64,000 nucleotides of DNA from an unicellular cyanobacterium SU2. Its GTDB lineage: Bacteria; Cyanobacteriota; Cyanobacteriia; Cyanobacteriales; Microcystaceae. Below the pieces are notes generated by a model, which was not told the DNA's origin, did no database searches, and worked only from the letters and a program-made list of their open reading frames with translations. Location: the NCBI GenBank assembly GCA_002110465.1, contig NEED01000075.1:186001-250000 (forward strand), written 5' to 3'. The position numbers were made by a program, and so were the translations under genes. Below, piece after piece: positions 36,289-43,504 of this stretch (position 1 is the stretch's first letter; each line of letters opens with the position of its first letter).

Positions 36289-37329
36289 ATGATTGCTGTT
36301 CCTCGGTCTCCTGATGATATTATTGATGCTCTTGAAACTCCCGTAGACTTTAACTTCGAGCTACCCGATCCCGAAGACGAAGCCATTCAGGAGATGGACT
36401 TTCAGCAACAATTAGATGCCGTCTGGAAAGTTTGCGATCGCTTTGACTTACAAACCGATATTTGGCGAGGACGCATTTTACGGGCGATCCGCGATCGCGA
36501 GAAAAAGGGCGGAGATGGTCGAGGAACGGGGTTTCTCAATTGGCTTAAACAACGAGAAATAACTAAAAGTCAAGCTTATGCTCTCATTCAACTAGCGAAT
36601 AGTGCCGATACCCTGTTAGCAGAAGGACAGCTAGATCCTAACTCCATCAATAATTTTAGTAAACGGGCGTTTGTCGAAACGGCTAAATCTGATCCAGAAG
36701 TCCAAAAATTAGTCAGTGAAGCCGCCCAAAACGGCGATCGCATCACCCGACGAGAAGTTAAACAACTCTCCGATGAATGGACAGCCATGAGTTCAGAATT
36801 ACTTCCAGATGAGGTAAAAGAAAAAGCGTCTGAGGGAACCTTACCCGCTCGTCATTTAGCTCCGTTAGTTAAGGAGATGGAAAAGTTACCTGATAGCCAC
36901 CTCGACGCAATTCAAAAAGAAGTGGCCGAAAGTCCTGATGTGGATACCGTTAAACTCCTCACCTCAGAAGCGCGAAATTTGGCGAAATACCTTGATGCAG
37001 CAGCCCAGGTACAAACCCTTAAAAATCGCTCAGTTGACCTAGAAATGGCTTTGGAAGAAGCATTACGTTTAGATTGTTTGAATACGGCGGCTGACTTAGT
37101 TAAACAAGCTACCCAACTCGAACAAGCGGTAGCTAAACTTTATACGACTTGGAAGCGGGTAGGGAGTCTGGCTGATCGCTTATATGTGGATACAGGAGCA
37201 AGTAATCCTAATTTACGAGCCATGTTAACTTGTCTAGAATCTTTAAGCACTGAGGTCATTGAGGTACAACTTGATGATGCTGGAGAAAAAATCGTCCGTT
37301 TAAGGGTAATGACTGATAATAACGGTTAA
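36289..37329 (+). CDS. Uncharacterised cyanobacterial protein, mostly helical
   Basis: From ATG 36289 (a TTG at 36283 is also in frame) the protein has 346 residues. I do not recognise a named family. The N-terminus is acidic; a conserved-looking stretch, RAIRDREKKGGDGRGTGFLNWLKQREITKSQAYALI (about 65-100), could be a small DNA-binding fold because TKSQAYALIQLA resembles a recognition helix. The rest is predicted helical, with coiled-coil-like segments (about 225-290). There is no signal peptide and no membrane segment. It stands alone, 237 bases after tspO, and is followed 153 bases later by an HTH protein. A nucleoid-associated or regulatory role is only a guess. Confidence 0.75.
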   Translation: MIAVPRSPDDIIDALETPVDFNFELPDPEDEAIQEMDFQQQLDAVWKVCDRFDLQTDIWRGRILRAIRDREKKGGDGRGTGFLNWLKQREITKSQAYALIQLANSADTLLAEGQLDPNSINNFSKRAFVETAKSDPEVQKLVSEAAQNGDRITRREVKQLSDEWTAMSSELLPDEVKEKASEGTLPARHLAPLVKEMEKLPDSHLDAIQKEVAESPDVDTVKLLTSEARNLAKYLDAAAQVQTLKNRSVDLEMALEEALRLDCLNTAADLVKQATQLEQAVAKLYTTWKRVGSLADRLYVDTGASNPNLRAMLTCLESLSTEVIEVQLDDAGEKIVRLRVMTDNNG

Positions 37330-37482
37330 CCTTGAAAACCGATTAGCTATCGAGAAGACGCACAGGCAAAGTTAGGGTAAACTCAAAATGGTCTCTATCC
37401 TAACATTGTCTTTATCTGTGTTCAAAAAATACTTATCCTAGTAAAAAACGAAGCGTTATTTATTAATAATTCTTAATCTTTT

Positions 37483-38184
37483 ATGAAACAAGTAACAACT
37501 TATCAGACAAATTCCCAAAAGTTGTTGCAGTTAATGCAGCAAGCACAAATTCCCAGTTTCAGTCAATTAAGCGAAATTTCTGGGGTTTCTCAATGGCAAT
37601 TAAATCGTCTTTTAGTGGGTTTACTACCCAAAATGTCGGTGGAAAATCTCTTAAAACTCTCTAAAGCCTTGAAAATTTCTGTAGAGGGGTTGCTGAGTGA
37701 ATTTTGTATAGATAAATCTTTGGTGGACTCTTTAGACACGCCTCAGCTTGAAACTCAAGGGACGAACCTATCAGACCTAGAGAAAGTTAAACAAGAATAT
37801 TCTCAGTTACAACAGCAATTAAATCAACAAAAAGAAACCTTAGAGAAAGACTTTCAACAATCAAGTTTAGAAGTCCTAGAACCTTGGCTTTTACAATGGC
37901 CAACGGCGGCGATGGTTGCCAAAAAAAATCCTCAACTCTCTGCGGTGAAACTATTACCCCTGGTTAAACCCATCACCGAGTTACTTAAACAATGGAACAT
38001 TCAAACTAACGCAGTGGTGGGGGAAAAAGTTCCCTATGATCCTCAGTTTCATCAATTATTAGAAGGTAGTGGTCAGGTCGAACCAGGAGAAACTGTAATT
38101 ATTCGTTACGTTGGCTATCGTCACGGGGAAAATTTATTGTATCGGGCAAAAGTTAGTCCAGTTAAGAAAGAACCAGAAAAGTAA
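37483..38184 (+). CDS. XRE-type HTH protein with coiled coil and GrpE-like C-terminal wing
   Basis: The 233-residue protein has an N-terminal helix-turn-helix (FSQLSEISGVSQWQLNRLLVG, about 26-46, then KMSVENLLKLSKALKIS). A coiled coil follows (about 100-130). The C-terminal domain contains VPYDPQFHQLL, VEPGETV and GYRHGENLLYRAKVSPV. These last motifs line up with the beta-wing of the nucleotide exchange factor GrpE (VPLDPxxHQ, APG, GY, RAxV). It may link DNA binding to DnaK, or the wing may be reused for another purpose. The canonical long GrpE dimerisation helix is short or absent. Confidence 0.75.
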   Translation: MKQVTTYQTNSQKLLQLMQQAQIPSFSQLSEISGVSQWQLNRLLVGLLPKMSVENLLKLSKALKISVEGLLSEFCIDKSLVDSLDTPQLETQGTNLSDLEKVKQEYSQLQQQLNQQKETLEKDFQQSSLEVLEPWLLQWPTAAMVAKKNPQLSAVKLLPLVKPITELLKQWNIQTNAVVGEKVPYDPQFHQLLEGSGQVEPGETVIIRYVGYRHGENLLYRAKVSPVKKEPEK

Positions 38185-38420
38185 ATAAAATTGGTAATTT
38201 AAGGTTTTTGTAACAAACAGTCAAAAATCTAGCGGATTCACTATATAAGTCAGAGAATTTGTGTTATTTGTGTCAAAGTTAGATGACATGGCGCAAAAAA
38301 TGGTGATTTCGTTACATTGGATACTAACCTTAGTGACCATATCTTTCTATGCTTATGATCAGGAAGTGGTGTGAGCATTGTTGTGATCGCGCTTCTGAGT
38401 TGAATTGGTAATATTGACCT

Positions 38421-38837
38421 ATGGCTCCCCAAGCAATCCTCCGCCTCCTCGAACAATATCCGCAACTCAGACCCTTTATTGAAGAAGGTCGTTTTTTGAC
38501 GGGTTATACTAATGGCAGTGCTAATGGGAAGCAAGTTTCTGTTTTTCTCTTGCGCTCTCCTTGGACTCAGTTTTGTATTCAAGCAACCGCTTGTGATTCA
38601 TTGATTTCGGGGGCAGTTTTAGTAGTGACAGATGACCCTCAATGGAGTCTGGAAAGCAACTGGAAAGCCTATAATTTGACAACAAATCAGAGTCCATCGT
38701 TGAAGAGTTCTCGTAGAAACCTAAGACAAAGACGCAGTTCCTCGGGTAAGTCTGTTTCTCCATTGACAGCAATGGCCGCAGAGATAGCAACCGAAGAGGC
38801 GAAAAAATCCCCTGTTTCACATCAGGTTGTCCGTTAA
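38421..38837 (+). CDS. Uncharacterised small basic protein
   Basis: The 138-residue protein has an alpha/beta-looking N-terminal half (RLLEQYPQLRPFIEEGRFLTGYTNGSANGKQVSVFLLRSPW) and a basic, Ser/Arg-rich low-complexity tail (about 88-110). I do not recognise the family. The codon usage and the length of the first half support a real gene. No signal peptide is seen. It is co-directional with the HTH protein but 236 bases away, so probably an independent unit. Confidence 0.65.
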   Translation: MAPQAILRLLEQYPQLRPFIEEGRFLTGYTNGSANGKQVSVFLLRSPWTQFCIQATACDSLISGAVLVVTDDPQWSLESNWKAYNLTTNQSPSLKSSRRNLRQRRSSSGKSVSPLTAMAAEIATEEAKKSPVSHQVVR

Positions 38838-38871
38838 TTTATTGGTTTTTTACATATTGGACGTAATTCCT

Positions 38872-38898
38872 CTCCCGTTAACATTCGTATAACGGGAG
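38872..38898. terminator. Hairpin after the 38421 gene
   Basis: CTCCCGTTA (38872-38880) pairs perfectly with TAACGGGAG (38890-38898) around a 9-base loop. It lies 35 bases after the stop codon. No T-run follows on the plus strand, so it is a terminator-like or RNA-stabilising structure. Confidence 0.5.
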
Positions 38899-39024
38899 AC
38901 CCCTTGCGACATTAAGTGGGTTTAGTTGAGTGTATCCGTATCTCACAAGTATCCAAATTAGTTTAATATTGAGTTAAGGATTTTTCAACAAAAGGTAATT
39001 TTTAGATTATTTTAACGACGAAAT

Positions 39025-39930
39025 TCAGCGAGAAAACTTCGACTTGAACCATTGCTGGACAGAATCAAGCTTTTGTGCATTCTTTTGCTGGCGGAGTTGG
39101 TATTGTTCATAAGCCCCATTAAGACGGGCTGTAACATAATGAGCCAAGGGGTGTTGAGTGCGATCGGGATGCCAAAGACGAATTAAGCCCTTATAAGCCT
39201 GCTCAACTTGTAACGACGTGGGAAAGGGATTGAGATCTAAAATTTTCCACCAAGGAGATGATTCATCAAATATCGCAGCATTAAGAGGAAGTGGTTGTTC
39301 CCCAACAATAGGTTGTAGTCTTTCCCAAGGGGTTCCATAACAGACTCGATAGATGGCTTTGAGAGTGCTTAACCCTAAGCGTGGGATAGCGTGATAATGC
39401 CATTGGCGAAATAGGTTGAGGGTTTCCTGATTCCAAAAAGACTGATCTTCTTGGGCTAACGATTCCAGGATCAACTTTGAGGTTCCTTGGGGTTCAGGTA
39501 AAGTCCATAACCCGATTAATTCTGGCGTAATTTGGCTTGCAAGAGGCCAACTTTGCCACTCCCAGTAATTAACCCCAGGTTTGGCTAATTTTTGCTGATA
39601 AAAAATAGACCATCCTTGTTCCCAAATACAAGCTAGGGGAGTCATTAAAGGGGTCGCTAAGGGATAAGCTTGTTCACGCAAAGAACTTTCAGGCGCATCT
39701 TCTAACAGACAAGCAAAAGGACTCATTACAGGAGTAGCTAAATGATAAGCTTGTCCACGCAGAGACGTTCTAGGGGAATCTTCCAATAAACAAGTTAGTC
39801 GCCTATATTGACCTCTCAGACCTTTAGTCGGTGACTTAGACGGGGATAATAGCCAACAAATTCCACAAAAAACAAGGGTTATGAGTAGTATATTTTGGAA
39901 AAAATCCCCAATAAATGTTAAAAAATTCAT
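39025..39930 (-). CDS. Membrane-anchored C-terminal J-domain protein with internal tandem duplication
   Basis: The 301-residue protein has one N-terminal transmembrane helix (FFQNILLITLVFCGICWLL) and, at residues 226-280, a J-like domain with the HPD tripeptide (LIRLWHPDRTQHP), implying stimulation of a DnaK. Residues about 48-101 hold two tandem 27-residue units beginning CLLED(S/A)P, giving near-identical 81-base DNA repeats. The middle region is unrecognised. A C-terminal J domain with an N-terminal anchor is the type III DnaJ arrangement, which recruits Hsp70 to a specific site. Partners are unknown. Confidence 0.78.
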   Translation of the reverse strand: MNFLTFIGDFFQNILLITLVFCGICWLLSPSKSPTKGLRGQYRRLTCLLEDSPRTSLRGQAYHLATPVMSPFACLLEDAPESSLREQAYPLATPLMTPLACIWEQGWSIFYQQKLAKPGVNYWEWQSWPLASQITPELIGLWTLPEPQGTSKLILESLAQEDQSFWNQETLNLFRQWHYHAIPRLGLSTLKAIYRVCYGTPWERLQPIVGEQPLPLNAAIFDESSPWWKILDLNPFPTSLQVEQAYKGLIRLWHPDRTQHPLAHYVTARLNGAYEQYQLRQQKNAQKLDSVQQWFKSKFSR

Positions 39931-40086
39931 TTTCAGGGAATCAACAACCGTTAACGATCATAAAAATTGAACAATTACAGAATACGCTTATTTTTATATC
40001 ATGTTTTCCCTTTACAAATCACCTATAACTTCAAAAAGATATTTGTGTATGTCATGGAACCTTGTTGAAAATATTTATCAATAATA

Positions 40087-40115
40087 TTGACAGTAATTAT
40101 TAATAAGGGTATAGT
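40087..40115 (+). promoter_or_regulatory. Consensus sigma70 promoter upstream of crtH
   Basis: TTGACA (40087-40092), exactly 17 bases, then TATAGT (40110-40115). Transcription would start near 40122, about 205 bases before the crtH start. Confidence 0.7.
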
Positions 40116-40121
40116 AAGAAT

Positions 40122-40266
40122 TAATAGATATCTTCAGTAATAAACCTGAAACCTAATATAAAGCGGGATTGAAACTTATTTTCTGGAGATATCTGATGTG
40201 TTCTCCTCTCAAGGATCGGCAGGTGGAATCGTTCCCAACACTCAGAACGGTTCCCCTATTTTTTTT
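40122..40266 (+). ncRNA. Candidate small RNA or crtH leader RNA
   Basis: A consensus promoter on the left and a hairpin plus T8 on the right delimit a transcript of about 145 bases, ending about 60 bases before crtH. It could be a free sRNA or an attenuated leader. No known family was recognised; the Yfr1 and Yfr2 core motifs were looked for and not found. Confidence 0.45.
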
Positions 40267-40294
40267 CAACCTATCCCCTCAAAAGATAAACTAA
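40196..40294 (+). CDS. Possible 32-residue leader peptide upstream of crtH
   Basis: An ATG at 40196 has GGAG 7 bases upstream and opens a 32-codon frame ending at TAA 40292-40294. The frame reads through the terminator hairpin (40225-40254) and the T-run, so a translating ribosome would disrupt the hairpin. The peptide (MCSPLKDRQVESFPTLRTV and on) has no recognised family and no run of a single regulatory amino acid. It could be chance. Confidence 0.3.
   Translation: MCSPLKDRQVESFPTLRTVPLFFFNLSPQKIN
40225..40266 (+). terminator. Intrinsic terminator upstream of crtH
   Basis: GGAATCGTTC (40225-40234) pairs with GAACGGTTCC (40245-40254), with one T-G wobble and a 10-base loop; CCTA and eight Ts (40259-40266) follow. 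This is a textbook rho-independent form placed upstream of a gene, not after one. Confidence 0.65.
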
Positions 40295-40327
40295 AAAGGT
40301 TAATCAATTATTATCGTCATCGAGGAT

Positions 40328-41866
40328 ATGGGTGAGATAAGAACAAAGAACGCCTCTAAAACCATGACAGAAACCCCAAGGTATGATGTAATTGTTATTG
40401 GTTCAGGAATGGGTGGGTTAGTCACGGCAACTCAACTAGCTGCCAAAGGAGCCAAAGTTTTAGTATTAGAACGGTATTTAATTCCTGGGGGAAGTGCAGG
40501 CTATTTTGAACGGGAAGGATATCGCTTTGACGTAGGTGCGTCTATGATTTTCGGGTTTGGAAGTGAAGGAACCACCAACCTACTTACCCGCGCCCTAGAT
40601 GCTGTGAATGTTAGTCTAGAAACTATTGAAGACCCGGTACAAATTCATTATCATCTGCCCCAAGGATTAGATCTAAAAGTTCATCGAGACTACGAAAAGT
40701 TTTTAGAAGAATTAATTGCTAAATTTCCGCAAGAAAAAACAGGAATTCGCCGCTTTTATGATGAATGTTGGCAAGTGTTTAACTGCCTCAATGCCATGGA
40801 GTTACTCTCCTTAGAAGAACCCCGTTACTTAACACGAGTCTTTTTTCAGCATCCAGGGGCCTGTTTAGGGTTAGTTAAATATTTACCGCAAAATGCAGGG
40901 GACATAGCCCGACGCTACATTAGTGATCCCCAGTTATTAAAATTCATTGATATGGAATGTTACTGTTGGTCAGTAGTTCCGGCTGATCGCACCCCAATGA
41001 TCAATGCAGGAATGGTGTTTTCTGATCGCCACTATGGAGGCATTAACTATCCTAAAGGAGGAGTAGGACAAATTTCCCAAAAATTAGTAGAAGGACTCGA
41101 AAAAGCAGGGGGAGAAATTCAATACAAAGCCAGAGTTACCCAAATTTTGCTCGAAAAAGGCCAGGCTGTCGGGGTTGAATTAGCCAACGGTCAACAATAT
41201 TTTGCCAAGCGCATTGTTTCTAATGCCACTCGTTGGGATACTTTTGAAAAATTATTACCTCCTGAAGTAATGCCAGCCAAGGAAAAACGCTGGAAAAACC
41301 GTTATCAAAAATCGCCTAGTTTCCTTAGTCTACATTTAGGAGTTAAAGCTGATATCCTACCACCTGGAACCGAATGTCACCATATTTTGTTAGAAAATTG
41401 GAACCAGATGGAAGCTGAACAGGGAACCATTTTTGTCTCTATTCCAACCCTTCTTGATCCAAGTTTAGCCCCACCAGACCATCATATTATCCATACGTTC
41501 ACTCCAAGCTGGATCACACAGTGGCAAGGACTTTCGGCCAAAGACTATCAAAAACAAAAAGAAAAGGCAGCAAGTGACTTAATTGAACGATTAGAAAAGA
41601 TTTTTCCAGGGTTAACTGATGGATTAGACTATCAAGAAGTAGGAACCCCCCGCACTCATCGACGGTTTTTAGGACGAGATGACGGAACCTATGGCCCCAT
41701 TCCGAAGCGTAAGTTAGCAGGGTTATTAGGAATGCCGTTTAATCAAACCGCGATCGCCGGACTGTATTGTGTAGGAGATAGTACCTTTCCTGGTCAAGGA
41801 CTAAATGCAGTGGCTTTTTCGGGGTTTGCTTGTAGTCATCGCATCGCTGTTGATCTCGGCTTGTAA
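40328..41866 (+). CDS. crtH: Carotenoid (prolycopene) isomerase
   Basis: The 512-residue flavoprotein has the dinucleotide-binding motif [21 protein letters not shown] (about 20-40), then [26 protein letters not shown], characteristic of the CrtI/CrtISO family. The C-terminal segment [22 protein letters not shown] closes the FAD site. CrtH isomerises poly-cis-lycopene to all-trans-lycopene downstream of the plant-type desaturases. Two starts are possible: 40328, with GAGG nearby, and 40364 (MTETPRYD), which is closer to the homologous N-terminus. The gene stands behind a promoter-leader-terminator module, so expression may be conditional. Confidence 0.93.
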   Translation: MGEIRTKNASKTMTETPRYDVIVIGSGMGGLVTATQLAAKGAKVLVLERYLIPGGSAGYFEREGYRFDVGASMIFGFGSEGTTNLLTRALDAVNVSLETIEDPVQIHYHLPQGLDLKVHRDYEKFLEELIAKFPQEKTGIRRFYDECWQVFNCLNAMELLSLEEPRYLTRVFFQHPGACLGLVKYLPQNAGDIARRYISDPQLLKFIDMECYCWSVVPADRTPMINAGMVFSDRHYGGINYPKGGVGQISQKLVEGLEKAGGEIQYKARVTQILLEKGQAVGVELANGQQYFAKRIVSNATRWDTFEKLLPPEVMPAKEKRWKNRYQKSPSFLSLHLGVKADILPPGTECHHILLENWNQMEAEQGTIFVSIPTLLDPSLAPPDHHIIHTFTPSWITQWQGLSAKDYQKQKEKAASDLIERLEKIFPGLTDGLDYQEVGTPRTHRRFLGRDDGTYGPIPKRKLAGLLGMPFNQTAIAGLYCVGDSTFPGQGLNAVAFSGFACSHRIAVDLGL

Positions 41867-41885
41867 TTAAACTTAAAAGAAAGAG

Positions 41886-41909
41886 GTTTGTAGTTGGGGC
41901 TTTAACCCT
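41886..41909 (+). repeat. GTTTGTAGTTGGGGCTTTA repeat, single half
   Basis: This segment matches the left half of the inverted-repeat elements at 46597-46653 and 49268-49333. No right half is seen, so it is a partial copy lying just after crtH. Confidence 0.45.
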
Positions 41910-41920
41910 AGATCATTAAA

Positions 41921-42055
41921 ATGATCGAGAAGGAAAAGTTCTATTGTGAAAACGACCCTTGCATCTTTGAAGAATTAGATATCGAGACTCAGATTAGTGA
42001 TGTTTATGTTTACCTACTGAGGTGCAAAATAATTGAATTTCACTCTAAAATTTAA
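41921..42055 (+). CDS. Possible small protein or gene remnant (44 aa)
   Basis: An open frame MIEKEKFYCENDPCIFEELD and on runs 44 codons to TAA 42053-42055, just before the left hairpins of the TnpB element. The composition looks protein-like, but there is no ribosome-binding site. It could be the 5' stump of a gene cut by the insertion. Confidence 0.25.
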   Translation: MIEKEKFYCENDPCIFEELDIETQISDVYVYLLRCKIIEFHSKI

Positions 42056-42204
42056 CTTTTGAGGGGTTTGGGGAGCTATAAGTCCCACGCCATATTCTTT
42101 TGAATTGGCGTTGGGATACATGGACTCCCTAAGACAATCAAGGGGTTCGATGCCCCGATGATTGTCATTCTACCATTTTTATACACTTGTGGTAGAATAG
42201 CGAG

Positions 42205-43470
42205 ATGATTCTAAACTACACCTATCGACTATACCCAGACGCAAAGCAAATTGACCAACTCAATGAGTGGCTAGAAACTTGTCGAGTTTCCTATAATTAT
42301 GCTTTGAGGGAGCTAAAAGATTGGATATCTTCAAGAAAGTGTCCAATAGATAGGTGTAGCTTAGAGTTTGAGTACATTATGTCAGCAGACTACTCATTTC
42401 CTAGCTATCATTATCAGCAAAATGTATTACCAAAAGCAAAGAAACAATTTCCTAGATTGAAAGCAGTTCCCTCTCAAGTGTTACAAACCAACATTAGAAG
42501 GTTGCATGATGCTTGGGATTTCTTTCGCAATCGAGGATACGGTTTTCCTCGCTTCAAGAAAGTAGGACAAATGAAGTCTATCCTTTTTCCCCAGTTCAAA
42601 AGTAATCCTTTGACTCGATGGCAGATACAATTACCCAAACTAGGAAAAGTTCAAATCAACTTGCATCGACCTATTCCAGATGGGTTTGTTATCAAACAAG
42701 TTAGGGTAGTCAAAAAAGCGATGGGGTGGTTTGCTGTCATAGCGATTGAGTCTGACATTGAAATACCAGAACCCAGTCTACAGGGGCATTGTATCGGTCT
42801 AGATGTAGGACTCTTATCGTATTGTGCTACGAGTGACCATTATGTAGAACCAAGACGTAAATTCTTCAAAACCGAATATCGTCGGCTGAAAGTGCTACAA
42901 TGTCGGTTAGGAAGAAAGCAAAAACGTTCTAAAAACTACGAAAAAGCCAGGAAACGGGTAGAAAAACAACATAACCATGTCGCTTTCAAACGCAAAGATT
43001 ATCAGTATAAGCTTAGTCACAAATTATGTGATATGGCCGACACTATCTTTGTTGAGGACATTGATTTTCGGATAATGGCTAAAGGTTTTCTAGGAAAACA
43101 TACCATTGATGCGGCTTTTGGTCAGTTCCGAACTATACTCAAATATGTTGGCAAAAAACGAGGTGTTTTTGTTGGTGAAGTTGATAGTAAGGGAACATCC
43201 CAAATTTGCCCCAACTGTCGAACCACTGTCCGCAAAGAACTCAGCGATAGATACCATATTTGCCATGAATGCGGTTATGGAGTTGATGTACCCGTTGATC
43301 GAGATATTGCTTCTGCCCAGGAGCTATGCAACAGAGGTATAGAAACGTATCGGGGGACTCCCGAAAAGCAAGAAATTGGCTCTCAAGTCGATCTGTCGGG
43401 GAACTTTGTTCTAGATAAGTGGCGTAGGGGAGCAATGCCCAATCGTGAGTTTGGGAAGCCAGCACTCTAA
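42205..43470 (+). CDS. tnpB: TnpB RNA-guided nuclease, apparently intact
   Basis: The 421-residue protein has the N-terminal OrfB helix-turn-helix-like region (NYTYRLYPDAKQIDQLNEWL). The RuvC residues are all present: Asp200 (IGLDVGLLSY), Glu284 (IFVEDIDFR) and Asp365 (VDRDIASAQ). The zinc ribbon has Cys335, Cys338, Cys353 and Cys356. TnpB family members are RNA-guided DNA nucleases using an RNA from the element's right end and help retain the element. All catalytic residues are intact, so activity is plausible. Residues after about 385 form a short tail that coincides with the presumed guide-RNA scaffold DNA. Confidence 0.9.
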   Translation: MILNYTYRLYPDAKQIDQLNEWLETCRVSYNYALRELKDWISSRKCPIDRCSLEFEYIMSADYSFPSYHYQQNVLPKAKKQFPRLKAVPSQVLQTNIRRLHDAWDFFRNRGYGFPRFKKVGQMKSILFPQFKSNPLTRWQIQLPKLGKVQINLHRPIPDGFVIKQVRVVKKAMGWFAVIAIESDIEIPEPSLQGHCIGLDVGLLSYCATSDHYVEPRRKFFKTEYRRLKVLQCRLGRKQKRSKNYEKARKRVEKQHNHVAFKRKDYQYKLSHKLCDMADTIFVEDIDFRIMAKGFLGKHTIDAAFGQFRTILKYVGKKRGVFVGEVDSKGTSQICPNCRTTVRKELSDRYHICHECGYGVDVPVDRDIASAQELCNRGIETYRGTPEKQEIGSQVDLSGNFVLDKWRRGAMPNREFGKPAL

Positions 43471-43490
43471 TCTGTGATTGAGTGCTGGAG
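43380..43490 (+). ncRNA. Candidate omega (right-end) RNA scaffold of the TnpB element
   Basis: In TnpB elements the guide RNA scaffold overlaps the 3' end of tnpB and the right end. Here the last codons of tnpB and the hairpin CCAGCACTC/GAGTGCTGG (43459-43488, stop codon in its loop) occupy that place. The 5' limit is a guess; the guide would be read from the flank after about 43490-43500. Confidence 0.4.
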
Positions 43491-43504
43491 GATGTCACAA
43501 TTAA

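Larger units (their letters stand above)
42071..43500 (+). mobile_element. IS200/IS605-group element with tnpB only (IS1341-like)
   Basis: The element contains one gene, tnpB, and no tnpA. The left side has two hairpins: GGGAG/CTCCC enclosing TCCCACGCCA and TGGCGTTGGGA (42071-42129), and GACAATCA/TGATTGTC enclosing GGGG/CCCC (42133-42166). The right side has CCAGCACTC/GAGTGCTGG (43459-43488). Subterminal hairpins fit the single-strand transposition of this group, in which TnpA acts in trans. The exact ends are uncertain by some tens of bases; the left end may begin nearer 42050. Confidence 0.7.

Noticed and set aside
40122-40266. Yfr1 or Yfr2 type small RNA upstream of crtH
   Set aside because: The conserved Yfr1 (ACTCCTCACAC) and Yfr2 core motifs are absent, so no family name is given.
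42141-42156. GGGGTTCGATGCCCC resembling a tRNA T-stem
   Set aside because: It is the inner stem of the left-end hairpin of the TnpB element; no cloverleaf can be drawn.
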